NCBI RefSeq assembly: GCF_031846165.1
Contig: NZ_JAVRIE010000004.1
Coordinates: 248,001 to 312,000, forward strand
Direction of reading: 5' to 3'
Origin: Glaciecola blandensis
GTDB taxonomy: Bacteria; Pseudomonadota; Gammaproteobacteria; Enterobacterales; Alteromonadaceae
Length of the DNA: 64,000 bases
Each line of letters opens with the position of its first letter. Within the stretch, counting starts at the first letter, position 1. The notes beneath the pieces were generated by a model, which did no database searches, was not told where the DNA came from, and was given only the letters and a program-made list of their open reading frames with translations. Shown here piece by piece: positions 54,308 through 63,660 of the stretch. The position numbers and the translations under genes were made by a program.

Positions 54308-55111
54308 CTAAGGCCCACATTTCGGACGGTTTACTGCACTTTTATAAGTGACCAACGCTGCGTCCATTTTACTTTGTAAATCTTCGATACGTGTTGTAGG
54401 GCTTGGGTGAGTCGAGAAAAACTCTGCTTGGGATTCTCCACCACTCGCTTTGCTCATATTTTTCCATAACTCGACTGACTGTTTGGGATCAAAGCCCGCC
54501 TTGGCCATCAAGTCTAAACCAATTTCATCAGCTTCGCTTTCATGGGTGCGACTAAATGGCAAGGCGACAGCATATTGAGTAGTTAAACCCAGGCCCGACA
54601 TAATCAAACCGCTATTGGACACTTCGTTTGCTTGCAGTACTTGGTTTACAATTTGTTGGCCCGTGCCAATCACGGCGTTTTGAGACACTCTTTCGTTACC
54701 GTGATGAGCGATTACATGACCTACCTCATGTCCGATAACAGCAGCAACTTGATGTTGGTTTACTGCTACATCTAATAAGCCTGTGTATACGCCTATTTTG
54801 CCGCCAGGTAAGGCGAAGGCATTTACCTGAGCATCATCAAAAACGACGACTTCCCATTCGCCATCAAATACCTCTTTAGACACGTGCTGAGTGATACTTT
54901 TAGCAATACATTGTACATATTCATTTTGCACCGCTTTATTAGATATTTTGATATCCGACTTCATCCCAGCGAATGCTTGTACGCCCATTTCGCTCAGCTG
55001 TGACTCTGGAAACAACAATAACTGAGAACGGCCTGTTGGCGACGTTGTGCAAGCGACAAGCGCTACACTCAGTAATGCAGCGGAACTGACCATGATAAAT
55101 CTGCGAAGCAT
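54308..55111 (-). CDS. M48 family zinc metalloprotease lipoprotein
   Basis: A 267-residue predicted lipoprotein (VACTTSP, C21) with the zinc motif HEVGH at 128-132 and the third ligand in HESEADEIGLDLMAKAGFDP. Similar to E. coli LoiP/YcaL, periplasmic proteases anchored to the outer membrane that monitor envelope proteins. It lies 93 nt after metK's terminator region on the same strand. Confidence 0.93.
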   Translation of the reverse strand: MLRRFIMVSSAALLSVALVACTTSPTGRSQLLLFPESQLSEMGVQAFAGMKSDIKISNKAVQNEYVQCIAKSITQHVSKEVFDGEWEVVVFDDAQVNAFALPGGKIGVYTGLLDVAVNQHQVAAVIGHEVGHVIAHHGNERVSQNAVIGTGQQIVNQVLQANEVSNSGLIMSGLGLTTQYAVALPFSRTHESEADEIGLDLMAKAGFDPKQSVELWKNMSKASGGESQAEFFSTHPSPTTRIEDLQSKMDAALVTYKSAVNRPKCGP

Positions 55112-55124
55112 ATTAATTCCTTAT

Positions 55125-55149
55125 AAAAAAACGCCCCCATACAGGAGGC
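55125..55149 (-). terminator. Terminator after metK
   Basis: On the minus strand GCCTCC-TGTAT-GGGGGC (one T-G pair) is followed by a run of seven T's, 56 nt past the metK stop and just before the protease gene's start codon. Confidence 0.75.
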
Positions 55150-55204
55150 ATTATTTGAATCTCAATGTACCGATTGGCACTCTGAACCTAAGCCTTGTGA
55201 ACTA

Positions 55205-56356
55205 TTATAGCCCAGCAGCTGCTCTCAGGTCATTGGCTTTGTCGGTTTTTTCCCATGGAAATTCATCTCTACCAAAGTGCCCATACGCTGCAGTTGCTTT
55301 ATAGATAGGGCGCTCTAAGTCGAGCATAGTAATTAAACCATAGGGACGCAAATCAAAATGTTCACGCACTAAATTCGTTAACACATTATCACTGACTTTG
55401 CCTGTTCCGAAGGTTTCGACAGAAATAGAAGTCGGTTCAGCCACACCAATCGCATAGGAAACTTGAATTTCACAACGATCAGCAAGACCAGCGGCAACGA
55501 TATTTTTAGCCACATAACGACCAGCATATGCCGCCGAGCGATCAACTTTTGACGGATCTTTACCTGAAAATGCACCGCCGCCATGACGTGCCATGCCACC
55601 GTAGGTATCGACGATGATTTTACGACCCGTCAAACCACAATCACCCATTGGACCACCTATAACAAAACGACCGGTCGGGTTAATGTGAAATTGCGTTTGT
55701 TTAGTAAGCCACTGAGCGGGAAGCACTGGCTTAATGATTTCTTCCATGACTGCTTCACGTAACACTTCATTACTGACTGAGTCACAGTGCTGGGTTGATA
55801 GAACCACTGCGTCGATGCCTACAGGTTTGTTATCTTCGTAAACAAAGGTGACTTGACTCTTAGCATCTGGACGCAACCAATTAAGCTTGCCGCTTTTTCT
55901 CATTTCCGCTTGCTTATGCACAAGACGGTGGGCGAAAGTGACTGGCGCTGGCATTAAGACGTCGGTTTCATTACTCGCGTAACCAAACATTAAACCTTGG
56001 TCACCCGCGCCTTGTTCCTCTGGTGAAGAGCGATCAACACCTTGATTAATATCGTTCGATTGTTTACCAATAGCATTCAATACCGCGCAAGAATCAGCAT
56101 CAAAGCCCATATCAGAATGGGTATAACCGATTTCTTTTACCGTTTTTCTTGTTAACTCTTCTATATCGACCCAGGCTTTGGTGTTAATTTCACCGCCAAC
56201 CAAAACCATCCCCGTTTTGACGAAGGTTTCACAAGCGACGCGCGCTTTTGGATCTATTTCTAAGATGGCATCTAAAACGGCATCTGAAATTTGGTCTGCA
56301 ATTTTGTCAGGATGTCCTTCAGACACTGACTCTGATGTAAATAAATGGCTAGCCAT
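55205..56356 (-). CDS. metK: S-adenosylmethionine synthetase
   Basis: A 383-residue enzyme making SAM from methionine and ATP. N-terminal TSESVSEGHPDKIADQISDA, GAGDQGLMFGYA, and GGGAFSGKDPSKVDRSAAY are diagnostic. It is divergent from tkt across 350 nt that carry a MetJ operator. Typical length. Confidence 0.97.
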   Translation of the reverse strand: MASHLFTSESVSEGHPDKIADQISDAVLDAILEIDPKARVACETFVKTGMVLVGGEINTKAWVDIEELTRKTVKEIGYTHSDMGFDADSCAVLNAIGKQSNDINQGVDRSSPEEQGAGDQGLMFGYASNETDVLMPAPVTFAHRLVHKQAEMRKSGKLNWLRPDAKSQVTFVYEDNKPVGIDAVVLSTQHCDSVSNEVLREAVMEEIIKPVLPAQWLTKQTQFHINPTGRFVIGGPMGDCGLTGRKIIVDTYGGMARHGGGAFSGKDPSKVDRSAAYAGRYVAKNIVAAGLADRCEIQVSYAIGVAEPTSISVETFGTGKVSDNVLTNLVREHFDLRPYGLITMLDLERPIYKATAAYGHFGRDEFPWEKTDKANDLRAAAGL

Positions 56357-56480
56357 GAATTATCCTATAGTTACAAACCAAGGGACGCGTTCTCAATAAT
56401 GAACACGAATTGGCCCTTGGATTTTCGTTGCTTCAGTTCAATATCGACATTGTAGTCGAAAAAATGAATTTTACCAATCT

Positions 56481-56504
56481 TTACTTCTAGACGTCTAAAA
56501 GTCT
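56481..56504. promoter_or_regulatory. MetJ operator upstream of metK
   Basis: Read on the minus strand, AGACTTTT-AGACGTCT-AGAAGTAA are three adjacent 8-mers matching the met box AGACGTCT at 6, 8 and 5 positions. Tandem met boxes in front of metK are the classical MetJ-SAM repression site. It lies about 125 nt before the metK start. The core TAGACGTCTA is identical to the thr upstream site. Confidence 0.8.
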
Positions 56505-56706
56505 AGTCGGGTTTAGGGCTGATACGGCTTGTCGAGAATTTTGGATGTTTAAAAATGCGATTAAAGCAAAAAAATCAACACAGAAACGCCGAATAATGAT
56601 TGAACAAAGTCGCTCGGTGTATGAGAATACGCCCTCAGTTTGAGGAACCGCGGTCAAGCCCTCGGATTCTTACAGCATTATGTAATCGAAGTATCAAGGA
56701 GAGCTC

Positions 56707-58701
56707 ATGCCATCACGTCGTCATTTAGCCAACGCCATTAGAGCGTTAAGTATGGACGCTGTTCAACAAGCCAAGTCAGGACACCCTGGCGCCCCGATGG
56801 GAATGGCCGATATTGCGCAAGTTTTGTGGACAGACTTTATGTCGCACAACCCGAACAATCCTAACTGGGCAAACCGTGATCGTTTTGTGCTTTCCAATGG
56901 GCATGGCTCGATGCTCTTATATTCTCTATTGCACCTCACAGGCTACGAACTGCCAATTGAGGAATTAAAGCAATTTCGTCAATTACACTCTAAAACCCCA
57001 GGTCACCCGGAATATGGTTATGCGCCAGGCGTCGAAACTACGACAGGTCCTTTAGGGCAGGGCATAACGAATGCGGTTGGTATGGCGATCGCAGAAAAAG
57101 TGCTTGCTGCGCAGTTTAATAGAGACTCATTCAATGTTGTTGATCACCAAACCTATGCTTTCTTAGGCGACGGCTGTTTAATGGAAGGCATTTCCCATGA
57201 GGCATGCTCTCTTGCTGGTACCTTAGGTTTAGGTAAATTGATCGCATTTTGGGATGACAATGGTATTTCTATCGATGGTGAAGTTGAAGGATGGTTTAGC
57301 GACGACACACCGAAACGGTTTGAGTCCTATGGCTGGCAAGTGATTGCAGGTGTTGATGGTCACGATCCTGAGCAAATCGCCGCTGCAATTGAAAAAGCGA
57401 AGGCAGAAACCTCTCGTCCAAGTTTGATTTGCTGTAAAACAGTGATCGGTTTTGGTTCGCCAAATAAGCAAGGTAAAGAAGATTGTCACGGTGCACCACT
57501 AGGTGACGATGAAATTGCATTGGTCAGAAAAGAATTGGATTGGCCGCATGCTGCGTTTGACGTACCTGCCGACGTTTATGCAGGGTGGGACGGCAAAGCC
57601 AAAGGTACTGAAGCCGAAGCGGCTTGGGATGCTATGTTTGCTGAATACCAACAAGCTCATCCTGAATTGGCACAAGAATTTATTCGTCGTAAAACCCATG
57701 GCTTGCCAGAAAACTGGGGGCATGACGCAAACAAATACATCAGAGGTTTGCAAGCAAACCCTGAAAACATCGCTACGCGCAAAGCGTCTCAAAATGCATT
57801 GAATGCTTTTGGTCCATTGCTACCTGAGCTCCTAGGTGGCTCAGCTGATTTGGCGGGTTCAAATCTGACTATTTGGTCTGGTAGCAAAGGTGTAAGTGCC
57901 GATGATGCTTCAGGTAACTATTTGTATTACGGTGTTCGTGAATTCGGCATGTCTGCCATGATGAATGGTATTGCACTTTACGGCGGGTTTAAGCCTTATG
58001 GTGCAACATTCCTGATGTTCATGGAGTATGCTCGAAATGCTGTGCGTATGGCAGCATTGATGAAGCAACCAGTCATATTTGTTTACACCCATGACTCGAT
58101 TGGTCTAGGTGAAGATGGCCCAACACACCAACCAGTTGAGCAAGTTGTGGCTTTGCGTGCAACACCTAACTTAGACAACTGGCGCCCTTGTGACCAAGTT
58201 GAATCAGCCATTTCGTGGAAAGCTGCAATTGAACGCACCGACGGCCCAACGAGTTTGATTTTCACTCGCCAAGGTTTGCCTCAGCAGGCGCGTGATGCAC
58301 AGCAGTTAGCCGATGTTGAACGTGGTGGATACATATTGGTTGATAGTGAGGGCACGCCTGACACTATTCTTATTGCGACCGGTTCAGAAGTTCAACTTGC
58401 TGTTGAAGCCGCTGCGAAGCTAAATGCAGAGGGCATTGCAACGCGTGTTGTCTCAATGCCATGTACAGATGTTTTTGATCGTCAATCTGCAGAGTACAAA
58501 GAGACAGTCCTTCCATCGTCTATTTCTAAGCGAGTTGCAGTAGAAGCGTTGGCGAAAGATACTTGGTATAAATACGTTGGTCTTAATGGCGCTGTTATTG
58601 GTATGGACACTTTCGGTGAGTCTGCACCAGCAGGCCAGTTATTCGAACACTTTGGTATTACTGCAGAAGCGGTTTATGCTGCGGCAAAAGGATTAAACTA
58701 A
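56707..58701 (+). CDS. tkt: Transketolase
   Basis: A 664-residue ThDP enzyme. Substrate and cofactor motifs: SGHPGAPMGMA, FVLSNGHGSMLLYSLLHL, GPLGQG, GDGCLMEGISHEA (ThDP motif) and THDSIGLGEDGPTHQP. It moves two-carbon units in the pentose phosphate pathway. Strong AAGGAG upstream. First of the tkt-epd-pgk-fba run. Confidence 0.97.
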   Translation: MPSRRHLANAIRALSMDAVQQAKSGHPGAPMGMADIAQVLWTDFMSHNPNNPNWANRDRFVLSNGHGSMLLYSLLHLTGYELPIEELKQFRQLHSKTPGHPEYGYAPGVETTTGPLGQGITNAVGMAIAEKVLAAQFNRDSFNVVDHQTYAFLGDGCLMEGISHEACSLAGTLGLGKLIAFWDDNGISIDGEVEGWFSDDTPKRFESYGWQVIAGVDGHDPEQIAAAIEKAKAETSRPSLICCKTVIGFGSPNKQGKEDCHGAPLGDDEIALVRKELDWPHAAFDVPADVYAGWDGKAKGTEAEAAWDAMFAEYQQAHPELAQEFIRRKTHGLPENWGHDANKYIRGLQANPENIATRKASQNALNAFGPLLPELLGGSADLAGSNLTIWSGSKGVSADDASGNYLYYGVREFGMSAMMNGIALYGGFKPYGATFLMFMEYARNAVRMAALMKQPVIFVYTHDSIGLGEDGPTHQPVEQVVALRATPNLDNWRPCDQVESAISWKAAIERTDGPTSLIFTRQGLPQQARDAQQLADVERGGYILVDSEGTPDTILIATGSEVQLAVEAAAKLNAEGIATRVVSMPCTDVFDRQSAEYKETVLPSSISKRVAVEALAKDTWYKYVGLNGAVIGMDTFGESAPAGQLFEHFGITAEAVYAAAKGLN

Positions 58702-58781
58702 GGTTTGAATATCAGCACTAGCTGCTTGCTCATTGTTTTTAACGATGGGCAGCAGCCTGTCTTCTCTCGAGGTACATGCTA

Positions 58782-59801
58782 ATGTTGCGTGTTGCCATCA
58801 ACGGTTTTGGCCGCATTGGCCGCAATGTTCTGCGCGCTCTATATGAGTCGGGTAGACAATCCCACATCAAAGTCGTTGCTATTAACGAAGTCGCCTCTGC
58901 CGAGGGGGTCGCACACTTATTAAAGTATGACACTGCACATGGCCGTTTCAAAGGCACAGTAGATTACACTGATCAATGTCTAATCGTGAACGGTGACAAA
59001 ATTCCACTTTATCAACAAAGCGATATCCAACAATTAAATTGGGCAGAACAAGCTGTTGATATTGTGTTGGAATGCACAGGGGTTTACAGCGCCAGAGAAG
59101 ATGCACAACAACATATAAAGAACGGTGCCAAGAAGGTCTTGTTTTCACAGCCTTGTGGGCAAGATATGGATGCTACTATTGTTTACGGCATTAACCATCA
59201 GAGTCTTCAGCCGAGCGATAAGATCGTATCCAATGGCTCCTGCACTACCAATTGTATCGTCCCCATTATTCAAGTATTGGACGAAGCGTATGGTGTCGAG
59301 AGTGGTACAATTACAACAATCCATTCCTCAATGCATGACCAACAAGTTATCGATGCTTATCACCCTGATCTGCGCCGTACTAGGGCTGCTAGCCAGTCTA
59401 TCATTCCGGTGGATACGCGTTTGGCTGCTGGCATTGAACGCATATTACCGCGCTTTGCAGGCAAGTTCGAAGCGATTGCAGTTAGGGTGCCCACCATTAA
59501 CGTAACCGCTATGGATTTGAGTGTCACTTTACGAGAAAAAGTCAGCGTAAATGATGTAAACACTGTCTTGAAGCATGCGGCTCGTGGCGCATTGAAACAG
59601 ATAATTGATTATACTGAAGAGCCACTAGTATCTGTGGACTTTAACCATGATCCACATTCTTCGATTGTGGATGGTACGCAAACAAGAGTGAGTCATAAGC
59701 AATTAGTGAAAACACTTGTTTGGTGTGACAATGAGTGGGGATTTGCAAACAGAATGCTCGATACTGCATTGTATATGCACCAGTTGGAAGAGCAGGTGTA
59801 G
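58782..59801 (+). CDS. epd: Erythrose-4-phosphate dehydrogenase
   Basis: A 339-residue GAPDH-family enzyme that oxidises erythrose-4-P to 4-phosphoerythronate for pyridoxal phosphate synthesis. VAINGFGRIGRNVLRALYES, active-site Cys in SNGSCTTNC, and Epd-specific HSSMHDQQVIDAYHPDLRRTRAAS. The ATG at 58782 has GAGG at the right spacing and gives the same length as E. coli Epd; ATG 58776 is too close to it. Follows tkt by 80 nt. Confidence 0.95.
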   Translation: MLRVAINGFGRIGRNVLRALYESGRQSHIKVVAINEVASAEGVAHLLKYDTAHGRFKGTVDYTDQCLIVNGDKIPLYQQSDIQQLNWAEQAVDIVLECTGVYSAREDAQQHIKNGAKKVLFSQPCGQDMDATIVYGINHQSLQPSDKIVSNGSCTTNCIVPIIQVLDEAYGVESGTITTIHSSMHDQQVIDAYHPDLRRTRAASQSIIPVDTRLAAGIERILPRFAGKFEAIAVRVPTINVTAMDLSVTLREKVSVNDVNTVLKHAARGALKQIIDYTEEPLVSVDFNHDPHSSIVDGTQTRVSHKQLVKTLVWCDNEWGFANRMLDTALYMHQLEEQV

Positions 59802-59865
59802 TTCGCAAACAGCAGGTACAACTTTTAAAAATGAACAACTAAGTGATCGTCTGAAGGAGAAAATG

Positions 59866-61035
59866 ATGCCTATTCGCGAAATGAAAGAGTTAGATTTACA
59901 CGGGAAGCGAGTCCTGATCAGACAAGACTTAAATGTGCCTATTAAAGAGGGGGTTGTTAGCTCTGACGCACGCATTCGTGCATCGCTACCCACGATTAAA
60001 CTTGCTCTTGAAAAAGGGGCAACAGTATTGATTATGTCTCACCTAGGCCGACCCACTGAAGGTCAAGCCGAAGCTGAATTCTCACTTCAACCCGTAGTGA
60101 ATTACTTAAACGACGCTTTAGATGGTGGTGTTGAGTTAGCCAGCGATTATTTAAATGGCCTTGCATCAACAGGTGCAAAAGTCACGGTATTAGAAAACGT
60201 TCGCTTTAATGTTGGTGAGAAGAAAGATGATGATGCATTAGCGAAGCAGTATGCTGCTTTGTGTGATGTGTTTGTTATGGATGCATTCGGCACCGCACAT
60301 AGAGCGCAAGCCTCTACTCACGGTGTTGCTAAATACGCAGATCAAGTCTGCGCCGGACCTTTACTCGCAGCTGAACTTGATGCTCTTGGAAAAGCGCTAG
60401 ATAATCCGAAGCGTCCATTAGTTGCGATAGTGGGTGGTTCGAAAGTGTCGACTAAACTCACTGTACTAGAGTCCTTGGCGAGTAAGGTTGACCAACTTAT
60501 TGTTGGTGGCGGCATTGCCAATACATTTATTGCGGCTCAAGGACACCAGGTTGGAAAGTCCTTAGTTGAAGAAAGTTTAATTCCAGAGGCAAAACGCTTA
60601 ATGCAAGCGGCGAAAGACAATAATGGTGAAATTCCAGTGCCTACCGATGTTGTCACGGGTACTGAGTTTTCAGAGACCACCCCAGCGAGTATCAAGCCAG
60701 TTGATCGGGTTTCTGATGAAGACATGATCTTCGATATCGGTCCTGAAACTGCTCAGAAACTTGCGGGTATACTGAAGGATGCAGGCACAATAGTCTGGAA
60801 CGGACCTGTTGGCGTATTCGAATTTGATCAGTTTGGTGAGGGAACGAAAGCCCTAGCAATGGCTATTGCGGATAGCGATGCCTTCTCAATTGCGGGTGGT
60901 GGTGATACTTTAGCCGCAGTAGATAAATATAATATCGAGAATAAGGTATCCTATATATCAACGGGTGGCGGCGCGTTCTTAGAATTCTTAGAAGGTAAGA
61001 CTTTACCTGCTGTTGCAATACTCGATAGACCATAA
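59866..61035 (+). CDS. pgk: Phosphoglycerate kinase
   Basis: A 389-residue glycolytic enzyme. RVLIRQDLNVPI, LGRPTEG, VMDAFGTAHRAQAST, IVGGSKVSTKLTVLESL, WNGPVGVFEF and STGGGAFLEFLEG are all present. The frame is open further upstream, but AAGGAG (59854-59859) is spaced for the ATG at 59866. 64 nt after epd. Confidence 0.97.
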   Translation: MPIREMKELDLHGKRVLIRQDLNVPIKEGVVSSDARIRASLPTIKLALEKGATVLIMSHLGRPTEGQAEAEFSLQPVVNYLNDALDGGVELASDYLNGLASTGAKVTVLENVRFNVGEKKDDDALAKQYAALCDVFVMDAFGTAHRAQASTHGVAKYADQVCAGPLLAAELDALGKALDNPKRPLVAIVGGSKVSTKLTVLESLASKVDQLIVGGGIANTFIAAQGHQVGKSLVEESLIPEAKRLMQAAKDNNGEIPVPTDVVTGTEFSETTPASIKPVDRVSDEDMIFDIGPETAQKLAGILKDAGTIVWNGPVGVFEFDQFGEGTKALAMAIADSDAFSIAGGGDTLAAVDKYNIENKVSYISTGGGAFLEFLEGKTLPAVAILDRP

Positions 61036-61178
61036 TGTTTGGTTTTCGATACCAAAAATAATACAAAACGACGTGTGGGATGCACAACTCACCCAAACGG
61101 CGGGATATAAAGTTGGACACAAAACATAGCTTATATGAGCAGAAACTCTGCTCTTTAATACGAAAAAAGGAGCGTTGA

Positions 61179-62078
61179 ATGACAACTCAAGCACAGCAAG
61201 ACATGTTGGCGAAAGTCAAAAATGAAGTAGGCTTTATTGCCGCATTGGATCAAAGTGGTGGTAGTACACCTAAGGCACTGAAGCTATATGGTGTTGATGA
61301 GTCCGCTTATACCAATGATGAAGAAATGTTTACTTGTGTTCATCAAATGCGTACACGAATTATGACGAGCCCAGCCTTCAACGGCGAACGTGTGTTAGGT
61401 GCTATTTTGTTTGAAAATACGCTTGATCGTGACGTTAATGGCCTTTCTAGTGCTGCTTATTTGTGGCAAGAGAAAAATGTCGTTCCTTTCCTAAAAGTTG
61501 ACAAAGGTTTAGCTGATGAGGTGAATGGCGCACAGTTGATGAAGCCTATGCCAGGCTTGGATGAGTTGTTAGCAAAAGCGAATGCACAAAACGTTTTTGG
61601 CACTAAAATGCGCTCTGTTGTTAAGCTAGCGAACAAAGAAGGCATTGATGCGGTTGTTGCGCAACAATTTGAAGTGGGTAAGCAAATCATTGCTGCGGGT
61701 TTAGTTCCCATTATCGAGCCAGAAGTGGATATCCATAGCCCAGAAAAAGCGGAAGCAGAAGCATTATTAAGGGCTGCGATGATGGCAGAACTCAATGCCT
61801 TGTCTGCTGACCAATTCGTGATGCTGAAATTAACACTTCCTGAAGAAGCTAATTTCTACTTAGATTGCATTAATCACCCTCAAGTTTTAAAAGTTGTGGC
61901 TTTGTCGGGCGGTTACAATCGTGATACTGCGAATCAACGCTTAAGCGAGAATAATGGCATGATAGCGAGCTTTTCACGTGCATTAACCGAAGGTGTCAGT
62001 GCGCAACAGTCAGATGACGAGTTTAATGCAACACTCGATAGCGCTATTGAAGGCATTTATCAAGCATCCGCAAGCTAA
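61179..62078 (+). CDS. Class I fructose-bisphosphate aldolase (FdaB type)
   Basis: A 299-residue Schiff-base aldolase of the short class I type best known from Staphylococcus: FIAALDQSGGSTPKALKLYGV, RTRIMTSPAF, PFLKVDKGLADE, FGTKMRSV, PIIEPEVDI and FVMLKLTLPEEANFY. It splits fructose-1,6-bisphosphate. In E. coli the gene after pgk is the unrelated zinc-dependent class II fbaA, so here a non-homologous aldolase fills the slot. AAAAGGAG precedes the ATG. Confidence 0.95.
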   Translation: MTTQAQQDMLAKVKNEVGFIAALDQSGGSTPKALKLYGVDESAYTNDEEMFTCVHQMRTRIMTSPAFNGERVLGAILFENTLDRDVNGLSSAAYLWQEKNVVPFLKVDKGLADEVNGAQLMKPMPGLDELLAKANAQNVFGTKMRSVVKLANKEGIDAVVAQQFEVGKQIIAAGLVPIIEPEVDIHSPEKAEAEALLRAAMMAELNALSADQFVMLKLTLPEEANFYLDCINHPQVLKVVALSGGYNRDTANQRLSENNGMIASFSRALTEGVSAQQSDDEFNATLDSAIEGIYQASAS

Positions 62079-62106
62079 AGCTAAGCGTATTTGATACCCC
62101 AAAAAA

Positions 62107-62131
62107 AAAAGCGCCTTTAGGCGCTTTTTTT
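62107..62131. terminator. Bidirectional terminator between fba and ppx
   Basis: GCGCC-TTTA-GGCGC stem flanked by ten A's and seven T's. Terminates the glycolytic run and the convergent ppx-ppk operon; the ppx stop lies at its edge. Confidence 0.92.
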
Positions 62132-63659
62132 AACGTATTTTTATGCTGTAAGGTGTACTTTCTAGGTACGCATTTTCCTGTTCCAAGTCAGCCAATAACA
62201 GAGGCGATAAATCAAACCAATTGTCCGGAAAATTTAACACAATTTTATCACTCGACAAACTGACGCTAAATTCAGGCAGTTGTGTCTCTTGACGGTTAAT
62301 ATTCAACAAAATACCCAAGCGTAAAATAACCAATAGTTTCATCACGGTGGCTTCGTCATAATTCACGAAATTGGGCAGTTCAGCCTGTTTGATCTTTTTA
62401 CGGTGATAACGGACTAGCGTCGATAAGAGTTTTTGTTGTTCTTGGTTGAACCCGGGCAAATCAGTTTGTTCAATAATATAGCTAGAATGGCGCTGCACGC
62501 CTCGCGAGTTTATTTGTAAACCCACTTCATGCAATAGCGCAGACCAAGCCAGTAGATGGCGTAAATCCCAAGTGTTGATGCCCCAGTTTTCAGCGGTGCT
62601 TTCAAAAATTTGAATGCATGTTGCCCACACTTTTTTGGCATAGTGCGTATCGACATCATAGCGAGTGGCTAAACTCTGCGCTGTACGTTCACGAATACTC
62701 TTGTTATTTTGTAAATCTTGGATTTCATATAGCACACCCTCACGCAGGGCAGCGCTGCTTGTTTCCAGTTGAGGAATATTAAGACTTCTAAATATGGCGA
62801 TTAAAATACTTAGGCCCGCTGCAAACACAGGTCTGCGATCTTCACTCAAGCCGGGCAGGTTAATTAAATCAGTGTGACCAGCATCAACACAATGTTGCAT
62901 CAATTCATTCAAACCTGCTTTGGTGATTGGCACATCGTTTTCACTTTCGGCAACGGCACTTAATACTGCGCATATAGCCCGAATAGTGCCCGAAGCACCT
63001 ATACTTGTGTCCCATGAAAAGCGCTTTAAGTTTCCAACAACCAACTCAATTTCTTGACGCGCGGCGGTAATGGCTCGTTGAAATGCTCGCTTACTGAGTT
63101 TGCCTTCGGGGAAATAGCGTTGCTGATAACTGACACACCCCATTTGTACGCTTTTGCATATACTAGGTTGTAAGTCCTCACCAACAGCAAACTCTGTAGA
63201 GCCACCGCCAATATCAATAATTAAACGATGACCTTGGGTTTCGGTAGTATGAGCAATGCCAGCATAGATTAAACGCGCTTCTTCTGGGCCAGAAATCACT
63301 TCAATAGGAAACGGAAATACTATTCTGGCCTTGGCCAAAAAGGCCCGAGCATTTCTAGCTCTGCGCAATGTATGAGTTGCCACGACACGAACATGCGAAG
63401 GGCTTAAGCCTTGCATACTCTCAGCCATGCTCTCAAGTGTGTTCAAGCCACGTTCCATGGCTTCGTCAGACAACATGTTTTTGTCATTGAGGCCGTCGGC
63501 AAGACGCACTTTATGCTTAATTTTTTGCACTGTCTGTAAGGAGCCAGCAACAACTCTTGCAATGACTAGGTGAAAGCTATTGGAACCTATGTCCAAAGCC
63601 GCGTAAGAGTTAACGTCGCGACTTTCGACATCTTCGAAAACATGTTCTAAGGTTTGCAA
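62130..63659 (-). CDS. ppx: Exopolyphosphatase
   Basis: About 509 residues of the Ppx/GppA family: AALDIGSNSFHLVIARV, THTLRRARNARAFL, LIIDIGGGSTEFAVGE, GASGTIRAI, then the C-terminal HD-like domain (LLHEVGLQINSRGVQRHSSYII, LVRYHRKKIK). It removes phosphate from polyphosphate ends or degrades pppGpp. ATG 63740 would overlap ppk by 80 nt; TTG 63659, right after the ppk stop, gives a length like E. coli Ppx (513), so I prefer it with moderate confidence. Downstream of ppk as usual. Confidence 0.93.
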   Translation of the reverse strand: MQTLEHVFEDVESRDVNSYAALDIGSNSFHLVIARVVAGSLQTVQKIKHKVRLADGLNDKNMLSDEAMERGLNTLESMAESMQGLSPSHVRVVATHTLRRARNARAFLAKARIVFPFPIEVISGPEEARLIYAGIAHTTETQGHRLIIDIGGGSTEFAVGEDLQPSICKSVQMGCVSYQQRYFPEGKLSKRAFQRAITAARQEIELVVGNLKRFSWDTSIGASGTIRAICAVLSAVAESENDVPITKAGLNELMQHCVDAGHTDLINLPGLSEDRRPVFAAGLSILIAIFRSLNIPQLETSSAALREGVLYEIQDLQNNKSIRERTAQSLATRYDVDTHYAKKVWATCIQIFESTAENWGINTWDLRHLLAWSALLHEVGLQINSRGVQRHSSYIIEQTDLPGFNQEQQKLLSTLVRYHRKKIKQAELPNFVNYDEATVMKLLVILRLGILLNINRQETQLPEFSVSLSSDKIVLNFPDNWFDLSPLLLADLEQENAYLESTPYSIKIR

Positions 63660-63660
63660 G

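Noticed and set aside
56357..56706. Riboswitch (SAM or thiamine) before metK or tkt
   Set aside because: No conserved SAM or TPP riboswitch core sequence visible; the met boxes explain metK control.
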